Assembly: GCA_937930845.1 (NCBI GenBank) | Contig: CALHBJ010000016.1 | Span: 1 to 35,347, forward strand | From: an uncultured Rhizobiaceae group bacterium | Lineage (GTDB): Bacteria; Pseudomonadota; Alphaproteobacteria; Rhizobiales; Rhizobiaceae | Reading direction: 5' to 3' | DNA length: 35,347 nt | In this document: one piece after another, positions 7,514 to 14,877 of the stretch | How the letters are laid out: every line of letters begins with the position of its first letter | Position numbering within the stretch: position 1 is the stretch's first letter | The notes under the pieces: generated by a model | Database searches by the model: none | What the model was told of the DNA's origin: nothing | The model's input: the letters and a program-made list of their open reading frames with translations, nothing else | Position numbers and translations under genes: made by a program

Positions 7514-8781
7514 ATGGAGATGCGGGCGGAGACCGTGTCAGCGGGGGCATTGTCAATTTCGTCCATATCATAAACTGTCATCATGGACAGATAGTCTTCC
7601 ATGATTTCAGTTGTGTAAGGAAGCATGAGCGCCCCGCAACGGCTGTCGCGATAGATGCGTTCCAGCGGCAGATCCTTGAGCATGGATTGCCCGCCACAGG
7701 TGCGGATAGCCAGGGCTGCGACTTCCTGCACACCTTCCATGACCGCATATTGGGCCGCGTAAAGCCGCATGACTTCGGCTTTGCTGGGAAAGGCCTTTGC
7801 CTCAAAGAAGGCGGTGGCCCACAGGGTACGCATTTCAGTTAGTTTTTGGAACATGCGCGCGACGGCGGCCCGTTTGGTGGGATACACGCGGCGATCAACC
7901 GGCGGCTGATTGGGCAATTCCCCGCGCAAATAGTGCACTGTAAAATCATACGCAGATTGGGCGACACCCATATAGGCGGGAGTCAAAGTCGCCATCATGG
8001 CAGGCCATTGGGACAGGGTTTTTCCAAACACCCCGGCTGGCATCATCAAGTCATCCTGGGAAACAAAAACATCCTTTAGCACAAGATCGCGGCTTACTGT
8101 TCCCCGCATACCCAGCGGATCCCAGGTGCCGACGATCTCAAGACCGGGGCTGTCCTTGTGAACCGCAAAATCCATCGTATCTTCATGGCGCGGTTCGATG
8201 CCGTCAAAATGCTCCGTACAGACAATTGAATAATAGTCACAATTCCCCGCAAGAGAGGCGAATTTCTTAAAGCCATTGATGACCCATCCACCCTCGACCT
8301 TGCGGCAATTCGTTTGGATTGGATCCGATGTCCAATTCACCCCACCTTCGGAAATGGGCTGGGAGAAGATGGCTTTGTCGTTGACCACTTTTGGAAACTG
8401 AATTTCCCGCATACGCGCAAACGCCTTGCGTTCCTCGTCCGTCAGATTTGGCATTTCATACATGAAGCGCAGCCACATCATGGACGATGTGTGCATGTTG
8501 AATGTCAGTGCTGATGCCCCACAATATTTGCCGATTTCCGCGCCTATGGTGGCGTATTCGCCGAGAGAAAAACCAAGACCGCCGAATTCTTCCGGAATCA
8601 CCAGTTTCAGGAAATCCTGATCGGCAAGCTCAACATAATTTTCAGTTGGAAACCGGGCTTCGCGGTCCACATGGTGGGCCCGTTCGGCAAATTTGGGTCC
8701 AAGCGCCGTGATCCGATCCAGCATTTCAATGTGCTGAGGCCGGAAACGCGAAACGTCATAATAGTCAGAATAATGGCTCAT
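7501..8781 (-). CDS. Acyl-CoA-dehydrogenase-like flavoprotein
   Basis: A 426-residue protein of the acyl-CoA dehydrogenase fold: helical N-terminal domain (PEEFGGLGFSLGEYATIGAEIGKY), central beta domain (GGWVINGFKKFASLAGNCDYY, WDPLGMRGTVSRDLVL) and helical C-terminal domain (ALAIRTCGGQSMLKDLPLERIYRDSR). It should bind FAD. Two departures are visible. The usual YEGTSE segment that carries the catalytic Glu of medium-chain enzymes is replaced by LPYTTE, and the TEP.AGSD flavin/substrate loop reads SEGGVNWTS. It may therefore be a flavin-dependent oxygenase or dehydrogenase acting on a non-CoA substrate, as known for some members of this fold, or may use a base elsewhere. It is the middle gene of the nicX-like operon: 12 bases after the dioxygenase, overlapping the hydrolase-TetR fusion. 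Confidence 0.85.
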   Translation of the reverse strand: MSHYSDYYDVSRFRPQHIEMLDRITALGPKFAERAHHVDREARFPTENYVELADQDFLKLVIPEEFGGLGFSLGEYATIGAEIGKYCGASALTFNMHTSSMMWLRFMYEMPNLTDEERKAFARMREIQFPKVVNDKAIFSQPISEGGVNWTSDPIQTNCRKVEGGWVINGFKKFASLAGNCDYYSIVCTEHFDGIEPRHEDTMDFAVHKDSPGLEIVGTWDPLGMRGTVSRDLVLKDVFVSQDDLMMPAGVFGKTLSQWPAMMATLTPAYMGVAQSAYDFTVHYLRGELPNQPPVDRRVYPTKRAAVARMFQKLTEMRTLWATAFFEAKAFPSKAEVMRLYAAQYAVMEGVQEVAALAIRTCGGQSMLKDLPLERIYRDSRCGALMLPYTTEIMEDYLSMMTVYDMDEIDNAPADTVSARISMWRP

Positions 8782-8792
8782 GTTTTCTCGCT

Positions 8793-9839
8793 TCAGGCCA
8801 GATCACCGTGTAATTTCCCATCGATGACAACGGGATTTCCATCCAGTTCAATTGTGCATCCACGCATGGGCAGGTCGAAATGACCCAATGTGAACCGGCC
8901 CGCATATTGATTTGACCCCGTCGACCACAGGAAGTTTCCAGCCCAGGCCCGAAACTCTGTCGCCTGAACATCGCGTTTGTCGTAAAGCGCCATCGATTCC
9001 CAACGCGCCCGCGGGTTCATGCCCCAACCCACATGGCTCAATCCAAAAGCAAGCGGGTCATCCCAGGCGTTGAGATATTCGCGAAACAATTCAGCATCCA
9101 GATTGTCTCCGATAATGTCGGTTACAAAATCATCCTTGATTTCGAAACGGATTGTATTTTGGAGATAGGTCTTGAATGTCAAATTCATATCGCCCGGCGC
9201 CATGACAATGGTGCCATTGATGGTGTTTTTGCCCGGAAAACAAAGGCAAAGACCGCCCGGCCAATGGGCCACGCCGCCTGGACTTGTCGTGAAGCCCGGC
9301 GTGCCGCCACAGGGTGCATCCCGGATATCAATGATAAGATCAGTTCCCGCCGCGCTGGTGACGCGCATTTCAGACGCGGCACGCAACATGTCGATGCCCA
9401 GATCAACCTTTGGCCCCAGCACCGCCTGGGGTTCGGTCCGTTCCAGTATTTCGGGGTGTTCATTGCAGATTGTGAAAAGCCGCACACCAGCTTCTTCAAT
9501 TTCCGGCCATTCCTCAGCGTGGATCAGGCCTTCCACTGTGATGTCAGCAATCAGCTCAACGTTTTTTAGGGCTTCCACAACATGCCGTTTGCCTTGAATG
9601 GCGTTGGAGGCTCCGGTGGATTTTATAGGCACCAGCGCCGTTTGCGCAGGTGTGGGCAAGACAATAGTTGAAAATTCCGCCTCAAGGTCGTGAAGGGCCA
9701 ACGCGCATAATTGCATCAATACCGGGCGCGACTGGCTTTCCGCCACAACGGCAACCGCCGTTCCTGGCACCACACCATTGAGCTTGAGCGCCCGCCGAAA
9801 GGCCGCCACCCACTTGCCTTCGGGAATTTCCTGCAACAT
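8793..9839 (-). CDS. NicX-like Fe(II) dioxygenase (2,5-dihydroxypyridine 5,6-dioxygenase family)
   Basis: A 348-residue protein that I recognise as related to NicX, which opens 2,5-dihydroxypyridine to N-formylmaleamate in aerobic nicotinate breakdown. The C-terminal half carries the family landmarks: HWPGGLCLCFP, PGDMNLTFKTYLQNTIRFEI, GLSHVGWGMNPRARW, GNFLWSTGSN and GHFDLPMRGC. The residues equivalent to the NicX iron ligands are present as His269, His320 and Asp322. Size matches the family. AGGA lies about 8 bases before the ATG. It is first in an operon with an acyl-CoA-dehydrogenase-like protein and the hydrolase-TetR fusion. Other nic genes (nicA/B/C/E/F) are absent, so the true substrate may be another hydroxylated N-heterocycle. 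The related M29-aminopeptidase-like fold is a less likely alternative given the ligand set. Confidence 0.82.
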   Translation of the reverse strand: MLQEIPEGKWVAAFRRALKLNGVVPGTAVAVVAESQSRPVLMQLCALALHDLEAEFSTIVLPTPAQTALVPIKSTGASNAIQGKRHVVEALKNVELIADITVEGLIHAEEWPEIEEAGVRLFTICNEHPEILERTEPQAVLGPKVDLGIDMLRAASEMRVTSAAGTDLIIDIRDAPCGGTPGFTTSPGGVAHWPGGLCLCFPGKNTINGTIVMAPGDMNLTFKTYLQNTIRFEIKDDFVTDIIGDNLDAELFREYLNAWDDPLAFGLSHVGWGMNPRARWESMALYDKRDVQATEFRAWAGNFLWSTGSNQYAGRFTLGHFDLPMRGCTIELDGNPVVIDGKLHGDLA

Positions 9840-9867
9840 TGAAGTTCCTGACTGCTGTGATTATTTA

Positions 9868-9882
9868 ACTGAACGGTTTAGT
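9868..9882. promoter_or_regulatory. Probable TetR-type operator upstream of the nicX-like operon
   Basis: ACTGAACGGTTTAGT is a 15-bp imperfect palindrome (ACTnAAC-G-GTTnAGT), embedded in further weak symmetry over about 9861-9890. It lies 29-43 bases upstream of the dioxygenase start in the 147-bp gap after the amidase. Centre-symmetric 15-bp sites of this form are typical of TetR proteins, and the operon encodes one as the C-terminal part of its last gene. A weak promoter (TTGAAT, 16 bases, TACTAA on the minus strand) would overlap it. The link to the fusion protein is inference. Confidence 0.6.
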
Positions 9883-9986
9883 AATTAAATCAGAGATAAA
9901 TTCAATAATCCAGATAATTGGCCAAAATAATTTTCACCCAGCCTGGAGCCTTACGGGTGAATGCCTGCAAAACCGCCATGACAGGC

Positions 9987-11441
9987 TTACTGGAATCCCG
10001 GAGGAGGAACAAAGCCACAGATTTCATTTTCAACGGCTTTGGAGAACGCCAGTGCTGTTCGATCACGCCCATAGCCCGCAATGGCCTGATACCCCACCGG
10101 CAGGCCATTTACCTGGCCCATGGGTCCAACCGAACTGGGCACACCGACAACGCCGGAATAGCCCGACCAGAATAATTGCAGGATTTCAGGCTGCTGCCTG
10201 CCATTGACCTCAATCTGACGCGCAAGTCGCATTCCCTTTTGGTCATGGGGAAATGCCTGTGAAGCGCATACCGGTGCCAGAAGAATGTCGAAATCCTCAA
10301 AAAACGTGTCAAATTTCATCCGGGCCAGACGCCGCTCATTATCCAGCACCAGCCAGTCGCAATGGCGCATGAACGTACCATCAAGACGGGGCTTGGAAAC
10401 CCGCTCCGCCAATGGGTTTTGCAATGTCTTCAAAACATCCCGCTGGGCCTGAACAGTGCGCTCTTCAACTCCCACGGACAAGGCAGCGCCTAAAAGCTTT
10501 AGATAGAGATCGAAGTGCTTTTCGGTATCCAGGTCCGGTTCCTGGTCGCGGATAATGGTGGCTCCGGCATTCTCCAGCGCATCGGCGAATTTTGACAATT
10601 CATCCAAATATGCCTGTTCCACCGGGCAGGCAGGGTCACCAAGTTTCACGGCAATTTTGAAATCTGACAATCTGGTGCGGGTGTCGGGGGGACAGTCGAC
10701 TGCCCAGCCGGTGCGTAAGAATCTGTCGGCGCCGACATGGATGTTAAACGCAAGTTCCAGATCGATTGCAGAGCGGGCCATGGGGCCGGTCACGGCGATA
10801 TCGATATCACCATACATGCCCGGGGCTAACTGCCCCTGAAGCGGCACCACATTCCAGGTTGGCTTCAAGCCAAATACGCCACAATAATGGGCGGGGTTTC
10901 TAATCGACGAACCAATGTCACTGCCTGCTTCCAACATCGTCATGCCGGAGGCCAGAGCAGCAGCAGCCCCGCCTGACGACCCGCCGGGTGTGCGGGAAAT
11001 GTCCCAGGGATTGTTGGTTGCGCCGTATATCTTGTTAAACGACTGCCATTCGGCCAGCTTTAACGGCACGTTGGTCTTGCCAAAAACGATTGCCCCGGCA
11101 TTTTTGAGACGCTCGACCACTTCGCTGTCTCGTTTTGGAAAATTCTCCTTCCAGTCGGGCACGCCCCATGTTGAGGGCGACCCCACCATGTCGAAGGATT
11201 CTTTCACGGTCACGGGCAGTCCGTGAAGGGGGCCGCGCGCGTTGCCATTGGCCAGTTCCTGATCCAACTGCCGGGCCTGGGCCATTGCCCCTTCGCGATC
11301 CTGCCAGATGATTGCATTGAGTGCTGGGTTAAACGCATCCACGCGCTGCAATTGCATCGATAGAAGTTCAGCCGCAGACACCTTCTTTTCCCGAAGGGCG
11401 GCCAATGCAGTATGTGCAGTTCCTGTGAGATCGATGTCCAT
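9987..11441 (-). CDS. Amidase signature family hydrolase
   Basis: A 484-residue amidase-signature enzyme with the full Ser-cisSer-Lys triad: Lys80 in GLPVTVKESF, Ser155 in PGGSSGG and Ser179 in GSDIGSSIR. The 75- and 24-residue spacings match those of fatty acid amide hydrolase. Such enzymes hydrolyse linear amides (or the amide of Gln-tRNA in GatA), but GatB/C partners are absent and the context is catabolic, so a small-molecule amide is likely. I start it at the ATG at 11441 because GGGAGGGGA stands just before it; an upstream start at 11474 lacks a ribosome site. It has its own promoter and operator (11497-11529) and is followed after 147 bp by the nicX-like operon, so it may hydrolyse an amide made by ring cleavage. 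Substrate unknown. Confidence 0.9.
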   Translation of the reverse strand: MDIDLTGTAHTALAALREKKVSAAELLSMQLQRVDAFNPALNAIIWQDREGAMAQARQLDQELANGNARGPLHGLPVTVKESFDMVGSPSTWGVPDWKENFPKRDSEVVERLKNAGAIVFGKTNVPLKLAEWQSFNKIYGATNNPWDISRTPGGSSGGAAAALASGMTMLEAGSDIGSSIRNPAHYCGVFGLKPTWNVVPLQGQLAPGMYGDIDIAVTGPMARSAIDLELAFNIHVGADRFLRTGWAVDCPPDTRTRLSDFKIAVKLGDPACPVEQAYLDELSKFADALENAGATIIRDQEPDLDTEKHFDLYLKLLGAALSVGVEERTVQAQRDVLKTLQNPLAERVSKPRLDGTFMRHCDWLVLDNERRLARMKFDTFFEDFDILLAPVCASQAFPHDQKGMRLARQIEVNGRQQPEILQLFWSGYSGVVGVPSSVGPMGQVNGLPVGYQAIAGYGRDRTALAFSKAVENEICGFVPPPGFQ

Positions 11442-11496
11442 AGCTTCCCCTCCCAGCGCCGGGGTTTTGGGCAAGGCATGCCGCGCCTGCGCTGTT

Positions 11497-11529
11497 GATA
11501 CAGTATCCAGCAGCGGGCAAGAGCGTCAA
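11497..11529 (-). promoter_or_regulatory. Amidase promoter with palindromic operator over the -10
   Basis: Read on the minus strand, TTGACG (11529-11524) is followed after 16 bases by GATACT (11507-11502), giving a plausible sigma-70 pair about 60 bases upstream of the amidase ATG. The -10 is part of the palindrome GATACTGTATC (11497-11507). Its core ATACTGTAT is identical to the core of both GntR operators at 4740-4752 and 4797-4818, so the same GntR protein probably represses this promoter. I saw no further exact copy of this core in the window when reading by eye. Confidence 0.6.
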
Positions 11530-11574
11530 CTCGCTCAGTCCCTTGATGGGGGCAATCCTGTTGGAACCATTGGA

Positions 11575-13620
11575 CTAAACGTCAAACAATACCGGGCGCT
11601 CGCGTTTCATAACTTCCTGGACACCGTCGTTTAAAAACTCCCGTGCCAGGCGATGCCCGCTGAAAACCGCGGCCTGAAGTATGCCCGGCGCAACGGCATC
11701 TCCCACCAGTGTCTTGTTGGAAAATGCCTCAAGGTTTGACCACAATGACAGGTGGGGAATGCGCAATCCAACCGGCAAAAGGCTTGCCTGAATGCTGGGG
11801 AGTTTGTCGCCCGTGTTCGCATCCTGGAGATGAAGCTGGCCATCGAAACCGGTGGCGACCGCGTTTGCCACAACCTGAATACCAAGCGCATTCATTTGTT
11901 TCGTCACGCGCGGCTGCTCAAGCGTATAGCCCATCCATCCGCCGATATAGGGTTGCGGGGTAACCAGTGTAATTTCATGGCCCGCCTGGGCCAGGTGGGC
12001 GGCCAAAGCGTTGCCCATGTAGTAGTGGTCATCATCATAGATCACGACTGGGCCTTGGACCTGTTCTCCATTGAGAACGCTATCCACTGTCAATCTAGTG
12101 TCAGCGAATCCGGCAATTGGTTCAAAGTGAGTGCTGCCCAATCCATTGGATACCCAGGTGGCACCGGTGGCAATGAACAGGTGATCGGCCTGGAATTCTG
12201 CTGCCGTTTCGGGTGTTATTTCACTTTCCGCAAACAGCGAAACATTGCTCATTTGGCGCAATTGATAGAGCCGGTAATCGGCAACGCGCGCCCATGCCGC
12301 AAGGCCTGATATGCGGCTTTCTTTCAGCGATCTGCCGCCAAATTCTCCGCTGCTTTCTGCGATCGTGACCTCGTGCCCGGCGCGCGCCAGCACAAGAGCC
12401 GTTTCCAGGCCGGCAGGCCCGGAGCCGGCCACTAGGATTGTTTTGCGTTGACTGGCAGCGGGCACAATTTCGGGATGCCACCCTCGTTTCCATTCCTGGC
12501 TGATGGTTGGATTTTGCGTACAATTGAGGGGAATGGAAAAAGCGTCTGACGACACACAAATATTGCAGCCAATGCATTCGCGAATATCTTCAACACGCCC
12601 CTGGCGAATTTTTTCCGGCAAAAAAGGATCCGCAATTGAAGGTCGCGCACCGCCAATAAAATCCAATACGCCGCGCCTGATCTGGCTGACCATTGTGTCC
12701 GGCGACGTGAAGCGGCCGACGCCAACCACAGGTTTTGATGTTACCTGTTTGACGAAGGACGTGAACTCTTCCTGCCAACCCTCATCGTCAAAGCGCGAAG
12801 TGCCACTGTCATGGGGCCATGTGGCAATGTTCACATCCCAAAGGTCTGGCAGTTCGGCCAGTGCTTCCACCACATCGCGACCTTCACCATCGTGGCTGAT
12901 CTTGCCGCGTCCACCAACTTCGTGAACCGCCAGACGAATGGCTACAGCCATTTCGCCCTTCGCTTCATCAATCGTGTCTTCCAACACCTCGCGCATGAGG
13001 CGAAGGCGGTTCTCAAAGCTTCCGCCATATTCGTCGGTGCGGTGGTTGTAAGCCGGGGACAGGAAGTGCCACAAAATGGATGCGTCATGGGCTGCATAAA
13101 CATAGACAATGTCATAACCAGCCTCCCGCGACCGGCGAACCGCGGCCCGGTAACTTTTGCGCAAAGCCTTGATATCGGCCTTGTCCATGGCTTTGGCTTG
13201 AACAGGAACTTGCGGTTTAAGACAGGGCAGGTTGGAAGGGCCCCAAACGGGCATTCCCGTTCCCATTCCCCGCCCCCTGATACCGGTATGGGCAAGCTCA
13301 ATTGCCGACAGCGCACCCTGTGCACGCAACCGCTCGGTCAATACGCGGTGGGAAGAGATATCCTGATCGTCCCAGAATTTTTCAATGGGCAGGTCACAGA
13401 TATCCGATGTGGGATCAATTTCAGCCAATTGCATGCAGACCGTGCCCCACCCACCCCTGGCCTTCATTTCGCGCATGGCGATAGACCCGTTCGGCATTAA
13501 CGGCGAATGACCTGTGGCGTGAGGCACGGCAAAGAAACGATTTGGTGCTGTGACGGGGCCGATCTTTACCGGGTCAAACAGGATTTTATAGGGGTCGTGG
13601 GTCTGGCCAAGATCAGACAT
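11575..13620 (-). CDS. TMADH-like FMN / 4Fe-4S / FAD oxidoreductase (amine demethylase family)
   Basis: A 681-residue protein collinear with trimethylamine dehydrogenase: an old-yellow-enzyme TIM barrel (1-345), a 4Fe-4S motif with Cys349, Cys352, Cys355 and Cys367 (ECIGCNIC... NCTQNP), and a C-terminal dinucleotide-binding region (TILVAGSGPAGLETALVLARAG). The catalytic residues equivalent to TMADH Tyr169, His172 and Asp267 are present as Tyr175, His178 and Asp271. The cysteine that covalently holds FMN in TMADH is replaced by Ala35 (VPHATG). Trp268 matches one aromatic-cage Trp, but the other (TMADH Trp355) is Asp359. So FMN is probably non-covalent and the substrate is probably not trimethylamine; an N-methylated, possibly charged, amino acid is a reasonable guess. 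It overlaps the Tm-1-like gene by 8 bases. Confidence 0.9.
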   Translation of the reverse strand: MSDLGQTHDPYKILFDPVKIGPVTAPNRFFAVPHATGHSPLMPNGSIAMREMKARGGWGTVCMQLAEIDPTSDICDLPIEKFWDDQDISSHRVLTERLRAQGALSAIELAHTGIRGRGMGTGMPVWGPSNLPCLKPQVPVQAKAMDKADIKALRKSYRAAVRRSREAGYDIVYVYAAHDASILWHFLSPAYNHRTDEYGGSFENRLRLMREVLEDTIDEAKGEMAVAIRLAVHEVGGRGKISHDGEGRDVVEALAELPDLWDVNIATWPHDSGTSRFDDEGWQEEFTSFVKQVTSKPVVGVGRFTSPDTMVSQIRRGVLDFIGGARPSIADPFLPEKIRQGRVEDIRECIGCNICVSSDAFSIPLNCTQNPTISQEWKRGWHPEIVPAASQRKTILVAGSGPAGLETALVLARAGHEVTIAESSGEFGGRSLKESRISGLAAWARVADYRLYQLRQMSNVSLFAESEITPETAAEFQADHLFIATGATWVSNGLGSTHFEPIAGFADTRLTVDSVLNGEQVQGPVVIYDDDHYYMGNALAAHLAQAGHEITLVTPQPYIGGWMGYTLEQPRVTKQMNALGIQVVANAVATGFDGQLHLQDANTGDKLPSIQASLLPVGLRIPHLSLWSNLEAFSNKTLVGDAVAPGILQAAVFSGHRLAREFLNDGVQEVMKRERPVLFDV

Positions 13621-14851
13621 TTTTCTGCACCACGCCCTGATCGATCCACTGGTCCAGCACGGCTAGAGCGGCTTCAGCAAATTCCGGGTCATTGATGTGG
13701 CAATCGAGTTCCTGGTATTTCACCGGGGCTTTAAAAGCTGTGCGCATTTCATCGAGAAATTCTGCGAAAGCCTCGGGATCGTAGGCATCGCCCCCTTCGC
13801 GATCCCATTCCTCAATGCCCTTGTTGGGCATTAACACGTGAACAGGTGCATTGCTTTTGGCCAGGCGTTTGGCCATCTCGCGCGCTGTCTCACGACGCTC
13901 CTCGCCATTGAGACCAGATGACTTGATCAGCCGGTTATGGGCATGAAAAGGCCGGTCCTGATAACGTGCCGGTATTTCCTGCCAGCCTGCAAAATCAATC
14001 AGATCGAGGCACCCCGGTGCCACAATCTGAGGAATGCCGGCCCGGCCTGCATTTAACATTCGGTCCGCACCGCCATTGACGACAGATCCTGCCAACAGGT
14101 TCCCAAGTTCAGGCAAAGCAAAATCCATAACGCAGGCGAAACCACCCTCGGCTGCCACACTTTCAAAGGCCATGCCGCCCATGCCGGTCGCGTGGAATAC
14201 GGCCACTTCAAAGCCGCGTTTTTCCAGTTCAGGTTTGAGTATTTTCTGATAGCGCAGGCAGGATGTTCCAAGGGCGGTAATCGCGACTATGGGTGCATCA
14301 CCGCGCGGTGGCTCAACGGCCCGCGCTGCGCCAAGGACAGCACCGGCGGCTTGACTCAGGGATGATTTGCACAGGGAATTTAGCCCATAAAGCCCCCCGG
14401 CCCAGAGGATCATCTGGATATCGGCCGATAGTCTTTCCGGTGGTATCAGCGGCGAAAAGGATACGGTGGAAACCACATATTTCGGCACGCCGATGGGCAA
14501 AGAGCGACAAACGTCGAGGGCCAGATCAGTTCCCATCGTGCCGCCCAGTGTCACGACACCGTCAAATTTGCCCGCTTCAAACAGATTTTCTGCCAAGGTG
14601 CTGGCGCCCTTGGCCATGATCTGCATGGCGCTGTTTTCATCCCCGCTTTCAATCACGCTTTGGATCGAATGCCCCGCGGCTTTCGCCACATCATGCTTTG
14701 AAATGTCGGCAGGTTTTGCCGGGTCGCCCAGGACGCTGACATCCATGGTCAGCGTGAGACCGCCAGACGCTTTTATGCGCTCCACCATATAGTCCAGTTC
14801 GTCGTTTTTCGTGTCGTAGGTGCCAATCACCAAAATTGTTTTGTCTGCCAT
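13613..14851 (-). CDS. Tm-1-like ATP-binding domain protein (UPF0261)
   Basis: A protein of about 412 residues belonging to the Tm-1/UPF0261 family, named after the tomato viral-resistance protein. It has an N-terminal domain starting ILVIGTYDTKNDELDYM, with GGTMGTDLALDV and PKYVVSTVSFSPLIPP, and a C-terminal TIM-barrel-like half with FHATGMGGMAFESVA, PGCLDLIDF and HAHNRLIKSS. Bacterial members have no settled function; the plant protein binds ATP. I start it at the ATG at 14851, which has GGAGGA 6 bases upstream; the longer GTG frame would overlap that ribosome site. It sits between the DMGDH-like gene (26 bases) and the TMADH-like gene (8-base overlap), so it is translationally tied to the demethylase. 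This context suggests a catabolic role rather than a defence role. Confidence 0.88.
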   Translation of the reverse strand: MADKTILVIGTYDTKNDELDYMVERIKASGGLTLTMDVSVLGDPAKPADISKHDVAKAAGHSIQSVIESGDENSAMQIMAKGASTLAENLFEAGKFDGVVTLGGTMGTDLALDVCRSLPIGVPKYVVSTVSFSPLIPPERLSADIQMILWAGGLYGLNSLCKSSLSQAAGAVLGAARAVEPPRGDAPIVAITALGTSCLRYQKILKPELEKRGFEVAVFHATGMGGMAFESVAAEGGFACVMDFALPELGNLLAGSVVNGGADRMLNAGRAGIPQIVAPGCLDLIDFAGWQEIPARYQDRPFHAHNRLIKSSGLNGEERRETAREMAKRLAKSNAPVHVLMPNKGIEEWDREGGDAYDPEAFAEFLDEMRTAFKAPVKYQELDCHINDPEFAEAALAVLDQWIDQGVVQKNV

Positions 14852-14877
14852 ATTGTCCTCCACCCATAGTGATTGTT

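Noticed and set aside
13613-14851. Tm-1-like protein as an antiviral defence gene
   Set aside because: The plant Tm-1 resistance role does not transfer to bacterial homologues, and the gene is embedded in a metabolic operon.
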